DNA of 64,000 bases. Origin: Caulochytrium protostelioides (taxonomy: Eukaryota > Chytridiomycota > Caulochytriomycetes > Caulochytriales > Caulochytriaceae). Numbering within the stretch: the stretch's first letter is position 1; each line of letters begins with the position of its first letter. Positions 22,501 through 31,455 of the stretch are shown here, one piece after another. The DNA is taken from NCBI GenBank assembly GCA_003615045.1, contig ML014135.1:1-64000 (forward strand). Reading direction: 5' to 3'. The position numbers and the translations under genes are program-made. Below the pieces are notes generated by a model. It ran no database searches and was not told the DNA's origin. It worked only from the letters and a program-made list of their open reading frames with translations.

Positions 22501-23944
22501 GTTTCCGGAGCGCCTGCGGATTGGAGAGGGCTAGGCTCGGGGTGCCCGCGCCGGTGCTGCTGGTGTTGCTGGCGCTGCTGCTTCCGCTACTCCCGCCGGT
22601 GGAGGACGACGGGCGTACCGCGGCGGAGGTCAGCGTCGCCGCGGCCATCGATGTCTTGGCCGATTTCTTCGACTTCTTGGCGGGTTTCGGATTTGCCGGC
22701 GCCAGGCCGCGACCAGGGCGGGCTGGGGACTCGAGGAGATGGGACTGGGCGGCGGCGGTGGGCGGCGCTACGCCGAGCGTAGCGACAGACCGGATCGCGC
22801 GCGGGGAGGCGGGGTCGACCAGATCCATGGCCCCCGCGAAGGCGGCGTCGTCGCCGTTGCCGTTGGTCGCGAGGGCAGTGCTGCCTTCCAACGGCGTCGC
22901 AGGAGCACTGGCCTCGTCATCGTCGTCGTGATCGTCGTCACCGTCGTCGCCGTCGTCGTCCATCCCATTCGCAACAGCGTTCGCGCCCACATCGACAGAA
23001 TCGACCGCCATCCCGGGCGACCCGCTAGAGGCAGAGTCCGATGCGGACAGCGCGGCGTGGGTTCGTCGCCGGTGGCGGCCGGCCTGGCCCGCCGGAATGG
23101 CGCCTGCGGTGCCGGCGGAGGCCGAGGGTGGGGTCCCCGAAGCCGATGAGAGGATGGGCGACAGGTGCGGTTGAGCGGGCATAGCCGCGGCCGAGGCAGC
23201 GGCCGCGGCGGTATCCGCTCGCGTGCCCGGCCCCATGTCGGAGACGAGACGCACACTGCTGTGGCGACGGTGCTGGTAGGCACGCTGCGCCGCCACGGTA
23301 TGCGCTCCCGGCGAACCCATGACGGCAGAGATGCTCGGCGGCGAGGGCGACGTCGTCGAGGGCGCGGCGAGACTATGGCCGCTCAGCGGATTTTTCAGGC
23401 CGACGCTGACTGTATATCCCTCGCGGGCCTCGCGGGCTTCGAGAACACGCATACGGGTCTCGAGCGTCTCGAGGCTCTCGTAGGCGAGAAAGGGGCCGTA
23501 GAGCCACCAGACATCGTCTTCCTTGCGCCAGTCGAGGCGCGACGGGTGGATGCGCGGGAGATGGAACTTGAGCTGAAAGAACTTGCGCCACGACGCGTTC
23601 TCCAGACGGTGGCCGTGGGGCAGTGTGGATTTCTGCCGCGTCGCGTGCTTCCAGCACTGATGCAAATCCAGCGGGTCAAAGGTATGGTGCAAGTAGTCGA
23701 CGCGCTGCGTCTGCTGGGCATTTGGGTTGGGCGGACTCGATTCGTGCGGCGGCAGCAGCGGGGGCGGCGGCGACGGCGACGGCGACGGTGACGGCGCCAT
23801 GCCCATGCCACGATCCATGTCCATGCCGATGCCGCCCATGCCGATGCCGATCCCGTGTGGCGAGCCGCCGGTCAGACGCGGCGGCGACGGCGCCATGAGG
23901 CGGTCGCGCGGGTTCCACGGCTGTGGCGGCAAGATATCCGACAT
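19562..23944 (-). CDS. Reg1-like regulatory protein with DUF1752/AreA-type domain and possible PP1-docking motif
   Basis: A single frame encodes 1460 residues. Near residues 80-125 is the fungal DUF1752 (GATA_AreA N-terminal) pattern: DLHQCWKHATRQ, then HRLENASWRKFF, where RLEN-x-SW is the family signature. This is followed by a Trp-rich stretch (DDVWWLYGPF). Around residue 780 the segment RKTLRFQSFVEQRRIKPFDD precedes a long Asp/Glu tract. In Reg1 a similar RxHFxxxVEQ segment before acidic residues docks the PP1 catalytic subunit Glc7. Reg1-Glc7 dephosphorylates Snf1 in glucose repression. The last residues (VADVVEGVWDTLGWLGRSMA) form an amphipathic helix. The rest is Ala/Ser/Pro-rich with His-Gly runs. 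The fungal domain is clear. The Reg1 function and PP1 binding are inferred from layout. Start ATG 23944, MSDIL. Confidence 0.7.
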   Translation of the reverse strand: MSDILPPQPWNPRDRLMAPSPPRLTGGSPHGIGIGMGGIGMDMDRGMGMAPSPSPSPSPPPPLLPPHESSPPNPNAQQTQRVDYLHHTFDPLDLHQCWKHATRQKSTLPHGHRLENASWRKFFQLKFHLPRIHPSRLDWRKEDDVWWLYGPFLAYESLETLETRMRVLEAREAREGYTVSVGLKNPLSGHSLAAPSTTSPSPPSISAVMGSPGAHTVAAQRAYQHRRHSSVRLVSDMGPGTRADTAAAAASAAAMPAQPHLSPILSSASGTPPSASAGTAGAIPAGQAGRHRRRTHAALSASDSASSGSPGMAVDSVDVGANAVANGMDDDGDDGDDDHDDDDEASAPATPLEGSTALATNGNGDDAAFAGAMDLVDPASPRAIRSVATLGVAPPTAAAQSHLLESPARPGRGLAPANPKPAKKSKKSAKTSMAAATLTSAAVRPSSSTGGSSGSSSASNTSSTGAGTPSLALSNPQALRKRTLGRIGGRGLSGGAQSRGLTLSDRAHGAPYHDFFRVYRAQQAQAQAQLQKTGALMTTSAAVSSHPVAVPFFSSASPAMGGGGAAAANAAAAAAAAAPSHPTAVALVSTSVATAATVSIAGAVPSPSGLTGNIVTRTPGLGASPATQFAATTAAALSDKMTLAPAVAAHPAAIASATGANGRGMPSATAPPPPPPLATAPPVTGRRAQFFVNDFGLPGAPASPYRLLLTAGPLSSDASGGTAAAAAAAAAVDAAAALPATTTAHDAAHGPAEDALPARDGFSLTRGGSPPLAPVARKTLRFQSFVEQRRIKPFDDTTSDVTSREDEDDDADADEDDEAAMSLDGADGAVGAFGAAASSAASSAAASPSTSTDRMHGMQLAHSLGGRPANAPLLSTTSSSSSLSDCSGSSCESGSLSSASASITDGGLTMGTSDSSGVIRPATASMTDAAPSASAAAPIDPGAAMTLSASTPISPLPASAADGWPAHADGTSKPRSTHGLVRSSGSYTNVASLNRTASFDHRYIQKQTGQASFYANPNSYYSSQRPLSSHVAGHGPSGAASPTPPGRPLIVARPLTPQPTRGYGRMLNVIRIEDEDEDFLHPSLQHPTPEAPPISRVGQASASATDVSMSALLRQRHTPPPMPATAGPIPSSYGDYFSARHSTTAAHGHPHGHRHGHGHGHGAPAGAQALLSGAPSALRSVSSDTIPLPPAPLKAPDGGSATDLADASAATTAPAHAPGAAASAAASSPMPPAAPQLSPPPPHPTPSARPKKDASNDRFYPADAVLPRGATFLDRAIVRSVRGALGEPGEPEAATAATEAAARAPAAPATGGAADGGVALKTPPSVAAASRAVSPTGDGDDEARGMTTPPYAPHFDTSDAESEPSHARAAPTSAARVDGARDAAPWSAAIAGHHATPSRRSTPAGVNEDDDDADDDENEGMLDDGMLGLETPYGLLDRVADVVEGVWDTLGWLGRSMAKN

Positions 23945-25859
23945 GGCGGTCGGCGGTCAGCAGGGTCGTAGGGTCACAGGGAAGCCGGACGCGCCAATGC
24001 GCGCGAGCCCAAGCCAGGAGGGAGACGGGTCGCGTGAGCAATGGCGGCCGAGCAGGAGCCGTAGGCCGCACGGCCACAGCCAGACCCCCCGGCGATCAGG
24101 TATCCGTGCGCACCCCCGCCGACGCGTGGCAGCGACGGGCGGTCGCGGGGGAGGCCAGCAGCAGCGAAGCCTGTCGCAGCGGCAGCGTCCGACAGGCAAG
24201 ACCAGGCAAGATCGGCCTCGACCTCGAACACGTGCGACACCCGTGGTTCACGCTGACACTGAGAAATCACACGCGACCCAGCAGTCGTAATCACAACCGC
24301 AATCGCGATCGGAATCGTCTTTTCTGGGTTCAGGACGGTCTGTCTGAGTCTGAGCCTGAGTCTGAGTGGCCGCTCGCTCGGTCTGAGTCTTCAAGGGGAC
24401 ACCACGGAAAAGGGAAAGGAGAAAGGCCAGGTGCGCGAACGCGCGAGACCTGAGAATGAACGCGCGTCCTATCCAAAGCGGGCTGCTACACCACGGAGCG
24501 ACACGTCTTGATGTCCTGCTGGCCGGTCGCGACAAGAACGTCAAGCCAAAGCTTGACCGACAGCGTGCAGTGTGTGACCCAACCTTGCTCTCAAATCGCA
24601 ATGAGGAGGATGAGGATGAGGAGGAGGAGGAGGATGACGACGATGATGATGATCAAGGGGGGAGGCCGTCACGGAGGGCAGCGGGGGGGTCTCTCCGAGG
24701 AGGGGAAAGAAGATGAATGCCAGGTGGTCTACTCGTATGGCTCGAGACGACGGAGGCGTCGGCGACGGAATAACGAACGAGTGACCACGATGCAACTGGC
24801 CGTCGGGGCGATGGCGAGGGCGAGCCGCGAGCCGGTCGTCGCCGTGAAGCGGCTCGTGGACCAGAGCCAGGACGAGGCGGGAAGCGCCGATGATGTCTTG
24901 GGTCGGACGGGGACACGTATGGCGTTCAGCTTCGATAACCCACATACCCGCTTCGATACCCACATGACCCACTTCCCCACGGCGTCGGTGGCGGCGTCGG
25001 TGGCGGCGGCGGCGGCGGCGACGGCGGCGACGGCGGCGGGCGGCGGGCGATGGACCGCGGTCGGCCCCGTGATGGCGGCCGTATGCTTGACGGGTGTGGT
25101 CCCCGCCCGCGGCGAGACAGACCACTCGGCAAAAATGTGCGATGCGCAGCGGAACGGCGCGAGGCGCCGAGACGGGCCTCGGAGGGACCGCGACCGCCCA
25201 TCGCTAAGCCACGCCGGCCGCACGGCCCGAGGCCGGGACCGGGAGGGATGCCATTTGACGACGGTCGTCGGCGCCGCGGCCGCGTGACCTTCCGGGAAGC
25301 AGAGCCGACCGCGCGGCACGGCTGATCCCTCGAAGCCAGGCGCCCACACGGCGTCTCCATCCAAACACCCATGGCATCAATGGATCAAAGACAACACCCG
25401 GACGGTGGCCCCGGGACCGCACGCGCGACGGCGGCTGGCGGGGCTCGACCGGCCGGCGGAGTGATCCGCATCAGCTCAAGCGTCCGGTCATACGCCACCA
25501 GCGCGGCCTCTCGGCGTGGCCACTGACGGGCGATGCGGACCCTGTCCTGCTCGCTGCGCGCGCTCCAGCATGACCACGGCCAACGGGGATGCGGGTCGAG
25601 GCGTTCGTGGCGGCTCGTGGCGGCATCAGCAGGAACCCATGGAACCTCCGAGCGACGCGTGGCACAACCGGCGGATCTGGCCGCCCCCACGGCGGGGTCA
25701 TGGGTGTGGGGTGGGCGTTGGGGGGAGGTGGCGACGGGTCCAGAGCACGGGTCTAGTGCACGGTACCGTCGTTGGTCGATGAGTCCAACCGCTGTGGTCG
25801 GCTTTCAGGAATCATGTCCGGCTCTGCCCCTGCTGAAGTGAAGAACGCCAGATGTTGGA
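23945..25859. other. 1.9-kb gene-poor region with purine microsatellite
   Basis: It lies upstream of the Reg1-like gene. It contains (gtctga)n-type repeats near 24340-24395 and a purine/GAT-rich microsatellite at about 24600-24656. A frame of 259 codons (24508-25287) is dominated by repeat translation and has no recognisable domain, so I do not call it a gene. Confidence 0.45.
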
Positions 25860-26650
25860 GAAGTGCGTTATGGGTTCAGAGAACGACTCGAATGCCTTGC
25901 CGCGTTCCGCGTGCTTGAAGCTCGGGATCTCGTCTGCGAACGGGGCATTTTCGGGGAACTCCCACCGGACCGACGGCGACTTCACCACGCCGGCATCAAA
26001 AAAGCCGAAAAGCCGTCAGAGAGTTGGCAGCGCGATCTCAGGGAAATGCAGCAGCAGCTGTGGGCGATGAGCTCGAATGACACGGCGCTCGCCACGCACC
26101 AGACCTTCCTCAAAGTGTGACGAAAGACGTACCTGCCGCTGTGGACTGAGGACATGAAGCCACGCTGGGCACGCCAGTGCCTGCGGTTGTACGGACGCCA
26201 GAGCACGTGTGTGCCAAGTTGTTCAACTGACGTCGCCGACGGCGCGGCAACGGAGGGAAAGTTCCAGGTCATTGCCGATGGCGCATCCAGGTGTGGCCCT
26301 GCGGGCAAGGGCAAGCTCTCCGTTCCAACATCTCGGGTACATGGTGTGCCCTCGTCGTTTCGACCCCGTCCGAGTCGGCAAATTCCGGATGACCGGGGCC
26401 CATGCAGAGACGGATCTGATGGTGAAAAAAGCGCCAAGCCGGCGCAAGAGGACCGAGGTCAAAGAGTTGCCGTGGTGTGATTCGGCCAACGGCAAGTTGG
26501 TGAACCGTGAACGCGATGCTTCTTTGTACATCCGACCCTGCCTGGCTTCGCTCATCAGGCCTGCGGCGTTGTGGGGTATCCCCGGGCCGGGCGGGATGCC
26601 GTCGGCAAGCCCCTACGGTGCTTCACCCCGGCCGGCCGTCCGGAGATGAT
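25860..26650 (+). mobile_element. Decayed Fanzor/TnpB-like transposon relic (copy 1)
   Basis: Short overlapping frames hold pieces of a TnpB/Fanzor-type RuvC nuclease. A segment at about 26265-26335 reads VIADGASRCGPAGKGKLS, like the TnpB V-x-G-DG-S...KG block before the zinc ribbon. A second frame then carries GAHAETDLMVKK and, at about 26455-26535, WCDSANGKLVNRERDASLYI. The latter aligns with copy 2 near 31.3 kb, where the end reads NRDRNAARNI, the canonical RuvC-III motif. Here the motif is degraded (RERDASLY for RDRNAARN). The frame is interrupted by at least one stop and one frame change, so it is a non-functional relic. Upstream, 25863-26117 encodes a basic ~85-residue stretch that may be the element's own N-terminal region, but I cannot prove it. 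Ends and target duplications were not found. Confidence 0.55.
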
Positions 26651-27471
26651 GGGATTTCATGATGATGATGACGAGCCTACGAGACTGCATAGGGTCGCGG
26701 CAAGGATGATATACTCTGCTAACCCTGCTTGTCAATCATAGAGACGCCGCGATTCGCGTGACTCACCCCATCCCGATGGCTGCGATGACGATCCCTCGTG
26801 CCAAAGCGCCAGAGACAACGGCGGTCGCGAAGGGACGGGGGCTGGCGCTTGAGTCGAGGATGGTTGGGAGGCGACCCAAGGGCGCGCCAAGCCCATATCG
26901 CGCCGTGGCAGCCACGGCGGGGAAACCTCTTGCTGTATGGGCGCGATGGGGGGCCGATGCCCGCAACGCCTCACGCTTCAGGATGCGTGCCGGCCGCCGG
27001 TGTTCAACGCCGCCGGCGCGACGGCGGCACCCGATGGCGGCACCTGACGTCGGCATACGAGCCACACACGAGCAGTATACGAGCAGCACCCCAGCAGCAC
27101 CCAAGCAGCAGTCGGAGGTGACGGTGCGGGGCCGTATGAGCGACCACGATGGTCTTAAGCAGCCTCTCCTGCGTGGTCGCGGGAAGGTGCTCAATGATCG
27201 GCTGGAACCCGAGCACCTCCCGCCTCCCACACGCGTCGCTTCCCCACCATCACGGTGGCCAACGCCATTGCTCGGCTCTCGTCGCTTCCCCTGCTTGCTG
27301 GCTTGCTTACTTGCTGGCCTGTTGGCGGTCCATACCGCCACGACCGTGTCCGCGACCGTATCCGGCGCCAGCGCTGCGCCGTGGACGGCGTCTCGCGGCC
27401 TGACCTGCGGCGCATCCGCCTCGCTGCGGACGCCGCTTGTGGCGATCCGGTGACTTTCCCGGCGTCCGGCG
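26651..27471. other. Intergenic region before CENP-C
   Basis: These ~820 bp have somewhat lower GC at the left end (tgatgatgatgacg near 26660). No gene is recognised. It presumably contains the CENP-C promoter; a 3-bp/15-bp agcagcaccc-type repeat lies near 27070-27110. Confidence 0.45.
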
Positions 27472-29130
27472 ATGTCGGCGTCCCGGGGGCATGACGGCCC
27501 CACCCGCCGTCGCCACAGCGTGCTGCCGCCGCCGCCGCCCGCCGCCGGCGCGCTCGACGGCGTGGCTGTGACGCCGGCGCCCTCGCGCCACAAGCGCTTC
27601 TTCGACCCCGGCGAGCGCGGGAGCCGGACGGGGTTCCGGCCGCGCGGTCCGGTGCCGCGTGACGACGAGGGCTTCGAGCGGCTCGACGACTACTTCGCGT
27701 CGTCCGCGGGCTCCTCCAGCTCGGAGGACGATGCCGCGGGTCCCGGCGCGGAGGGCGTTCCCTCGCCGGCGTCGGCCGCGGCGGAGGGGTCCCCTGCCGG
27801 CGTCGACGTCGGCGGGGGCACCCCGCGCGGCCAGGGATGGCGGGCGCGTGATCGCTCGTCGCCCTCGCCGTCGCCGTCGCCGTCACCGCAGCGCGGCTCG
27901 CCGGTACGCGGAGCGGCGCCGACGCTCCCCCGTTCCCCGTATACCCCCATCTCTCGCGCCGCCCTCGCCGTCGTTCAGCAGCAGCAGCAGCAACAGCTGG
28001 TGCGCTCAGCCCGTGACCGTGACGATGATGTCGAATCCTATGAGTATGTGTCCGACGCGATGCGTCGCGCGTCCAATCGGCGGTCGCCACGGTTCGCGTC
28101 GGCGCAGGACCGGCGCCGCGAGACCTTCCCGCCCATCCGCACGACTTTCGAGGACGAGCTTGACGAACTGGACGACGACGGCGGCGACGGCGACGGCGAC
28201 GGCGGCGCGACCATGGCGATGCCATCCGCCGAAGCCCCTGTCGCCGCTTCACCGACTCGCGCCGTCTCGCTAGTCCGCCGCCATGCCCCCGCGGATGCCG
28301 CGCTGGTGCCGCCCTCGCCGCGCGGCGCGCCGGTGCGGTATACCACGCCGACGTCCCTGTCTGGCTCGCCCACCCGACACTCGCCCGGGCCGAGCGCAGG
28401 CGACCTGGACCCGTTGCGCTCGCCTGATCCTTCCCGATCGCCGGTCGCCCGCGTGCCGAACGCGCCGGCGGTCACGTACGTCCGCCGCGCCGATGGCTAT
28501 GTCGTCGCCACGGCCGATGCCGGTGCTGCCCGTGGCGGTGACCACGACGGCGACGACGCCGGCGACAACGACGACGCCGATGATGTGGAAAACGCGTTGA
28601 CACGGCCCCTTTCCATGTTGCGGCCGCCATCCTGGTCGCTCAGCGACGATGCGGCGTCGTCCCGGTCACCGTCTCGGTTCAGCGGGCCCATAGCGCGGCG
28701 GTCGGCTGCCGCCTTCGATGCGCTGTCCAGACCGCCCCGGTCGGCCGCCGCGTCGTCATCGGCACCGGCATCCCGCCTGCCGCCGACGCCGCGCCTCAAC
28801 GCGGCGGCGCTCCTGCGAATGGAGCGGCAGCGGGCTCGCGCTGCGGCAGCGGCCGACATCGCGGCGGCCGCTCAAGCCGTTCGCCTCGCCACCGAAACGG
28901 CGATGAGCGCGTCGCCTCGCCGCCATGCCAGCACGGAAGCATCGGCGGCACGGCGCATATCGCATGATGCCGGCCTCGGCGACGATGCGCTCAGTGACGA
29001 CGCGTCCGACGGGGCGGCCTCGACGGGCGGCGGACAATCGGACGCGTCGCTGCGCGACGAAGACCCTGGGCCGGAACCCGAGCGTATGATGGGTGCCACG
29101 CGTGCGGCCGCTGCGCCAAGGCCGCCCCAC

Positions 29131-29171
<41 letters not shown>

Positions 29172-31065
29172 AACGTCTTCGGCCGCCACGGCGGGGATTG
29201 GCCCCGAGACCGACGACGACGGTTCCGCGGCCGCCGTGGCGCAGCGGCGGACCTCGGGGACGGCACGCCGCGCGGTGCCGGTGCCGGTGCCGCCGTCGCC
29301 ATCGGGATCGTCGGGATCATCAGCGTCGGCGTCGCCCTCGTCGCCGCAGCGCCCGCGCGTCCCGCGCGCCCCGTCGCCCCTGCGGTCGCCGCGCCTGTCC
29401 GCGCCACGCCCGCCGTCGCTTGGCTCCGTGGCCGCGCCCATGCAGGCCGTGCGGCGCACAGCGCCGTCGCCGGCATCGCCCGCCGCCTCAGCACAGGACA
29501 TGGCGGCTCGCGGCCGACGCGCGACCCTGCCGGCCCTCGCGCGGCGGCCCTCGGGCGGGTCGCCGAGACGCGTGTCGACGGGACCGCGGCCCCACCGCGA
29601 CGCGCCTCGGTCGGGGCGACAGACCCGGTCGCCGTCGCCGTCGCCGTTGCCGTCGGCGCTCGACACGGCGACGGCCGACGTCGACCCATCGGCGCCCCCG
29701 GCTGACCTGCTGGCGGCCGACGACGACACGATGCCGGCCCCGCTGGATTTCGGGGGCGGCTTGGACGACGTGTCCGAGGAGCTCCTCGATCCGGCGTTTG
29801 GTGCGGTCTCTGACGGCTTTGCCTCGGACGGCCCGGCCTCCCGTGGCGCCACATCGCCGTCGCCTTCACCATCGCCTTCGCCGTCGCCACGCAACCGCCG
29901 TGCGCAAGTGACCTTCCTGTCGGCCGCCTCGCAGGATGAGTGGAAGCCCGAAGGCGATCAACTGGACGCGTTGGATGCGGCGGAGACGCGCTCACCATCG
30001 CCGTCGCGCTCGGCGTCGCGGCCAGCATCTCCGTCACGCTCGCCGGCATCGCCTCGGCACCGCTCGCCGCGTTCTTCGCCGTCCCGGTCACAGCCGTCTC
30101 ACCGCTCGCCGTCCCCGATACGCTCGCCGTCCCCGATACGCTCGCCTGTCGCAAGGCCATCGACAAAGACGGCGGCTCGCGCTCCGCCCAGCAGCGCCGC
30201 CAACCCGGCGTCGAGCACGCGGAAACGTCGGCGTCAGACGGCCGTCGCGAGCCCAGGCCGCGAGCGCGGCGTTTGGGGCAGCATGCACATCGGCGCCGCG
30301 TTGGTCGACGAGGCTGTCGACGCGCTGCCCGATGACGGGCTGCGCCGGAGTCGCCGCGTCAAGTTCAATCCGAAAGAGGTCCATGCGGACTTGTCCGTGG
30401 ACGCCATGCTCGCCGACGTCCGCGTCGCGCCGCGGCGGCGGTCGACGGCGTCGCGGTCATCGTCCCGGTCGCACGTGAAGCGGAGCGGCGGCATCAAGGA
30501 CGAAGACGCGAGATCGTCGCCGCCGCCGCGGGTGCCTCCACCCGCGACGGACCCGGCCGAGACGTGTGTTGTGTGGAACGCCGTGACGCGGTGCGAAGAG
30601 CGCCAGTGTATCTATCTCAACGAGAACCACGTCGTGCCGCGCGAGGTGATGTGCGGCCCCGGCGGGTACCACTTCGTGAAGCTCTTCAGCGAGGCCGACT
30701 TCATCGCCTGCGGGATGTTGACCTTCCCGCCCAACACGGTCAAGCCGAACAAGAACGCGCGCGACGCCGCCCTCATGTTCTACGTGGTCGCCGGCGTCGT
30801 CGAGGTCACGGTCCACGCGACCGCCTTCGACATGCGCCAGGGCGGCATCTTCTGCGTGCCGCGACGCAACCAGTACTGTATCCGCAATCGCGGCCGCCAC
30901 GAGGCTGTCCTCTTCTTTACCCACGGCAAGGAAGTCCAGCAGGTTGCTGAGCTGCATATGCCCTCTGTGGCCCCGGCGGCCGGTGACGCTTCCGCTGCCG
31001 GTGCCGCGCCTGTCGCGGCGTCGGAGGGTGCTCGCGCGCCGAGCCGCGGTGCCGCGTTCGAGTAA
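27472..31065 (+). CDS. MIF2: Inner-kinetochore protein CENP-C/Mif2
   Basis: It encodes 1197 residues. CENP-C links CENP-A nucleosomes to the outer kinetochore. Three landmarks are visible. First, residues ~38-82 carry the fungal Mif2 N-terminal block: RFFDPGERGSRTGF, then DDEGFERLDDYFAS. This part of Mif2 docks the Mis12 (MIND) complex. Second, at bases 30343-30384 (residues 958-971) is the CENP-C signature RRSRRVKFNPKEVH, which aligns with RRSxRxxxxPxxYW. Third, the C-terminal ~130 residues are the dimerising cupin, with GMLTFPPNTVKPNKNARDA, FYVVAGVVEVTVH and GGIFCVPRRNQYCIRN. The middle ~850 residues are disordered, Ser/Pro-rich, with SPSPSP runs coded by (ccgtcg)n. In the signature motif the aromatic pair that packs on the CENP-A tail is replaced by Val-His. 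The start ATG at 27472 immediately precedes the conserved block. Confidence 0.93.
29133..29171 (+). repeat. (ccgtcg)n repeat inside CENP-C
   Basis: About six tandem hexamers encode a Ser-Pro run in the disordered middle of CENP-C. A related short array recurs near 29628-29650 and 29868-29892. Confidence 0.85.
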
Positions 31066-31144
31066 TTCGAATGTTATCGAATCTTTTCATGTTAAAGAAT
31101 CTGTAGGCCCGCCCTCCCCGACTCAACACACACCACGCACTTCC

Positions 31145-31163
31145 TCCCTGGGGCCCCCAGGGA
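31145..31163. repeat. Perfect 9-bp inverted repeat (hairpin) 3' of Fanzor-like copy 2
   Basis: tccctgggg and ccccaggga flank a single C. Relative to the minus-strand element the hairpin lies 30 bp after the stop of the NRDRNAARNI frame. That is where TnpB/Fanzor elements place their 3' guide-RNA scaffold and right end. The functional link is inference. Confidence 0.6.
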
Positions 31164-31455
31164 ATCCCCACAGAGGCAACAGCGCACCCGGTTCATCGAT
31201 GGATGAGCTTGCCGATCTTGGGCTGCAGCGGAGCTTGCCCGAGGTTGCGCCACAACGCCTTGGGTCTGACGGATAAGACCAGGCAGCGTCGGATGTTACG
31301 CGCGGCATTGCGATCGCGGTTCACCAACTTGCCGTGGGTGGCGTCACACCACAGCAAACCTCGGACCACAGTCCCCTGGCGTCGGCGTTGTCCTTGTTGC
31401 AGGACCACATTCGTCTCGGCATGCGCCCGAGTCCTGCGGAACGCATCAACCAATC
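31145..31455 (-). mobile_element. Fanzor/TnpB-like transposon, 3' fragment (copy 2)
   Basis: A minus-strand frame (31193-31453) encodes RAHAETNVVLQQGQRRRQG, then LLWCDATHGKLVNRDRN and AARNI. The last part is the canonical RuvC-III block of TnpB/Fanzor nucleases, RD-x-NAARNI, placed after a zinc-ribbon cysteine. Only the last ~85 codons are recognisable. The sequence to the right does not continue the nuclease and is lower in GC, so this copy is truncated. It shares with copy 1 the order HAET, W/C-D-GKLVNR and the following LxxxxRPxALW. DNA identity is visible by eye across the tggtgtga, ggcaagttggtgaaccg and acatccga blocks, so the two are related copies. The motif itself is better preserved than in copy 1, suggesting it is younger. 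Confidence 0.65.

Noticed and set aside
24508-25287. 259-codon plus-strand frame
   Set aside because: Built largely from a translated purine microsatellite and (gcg)n; no domain and no signal peptide.
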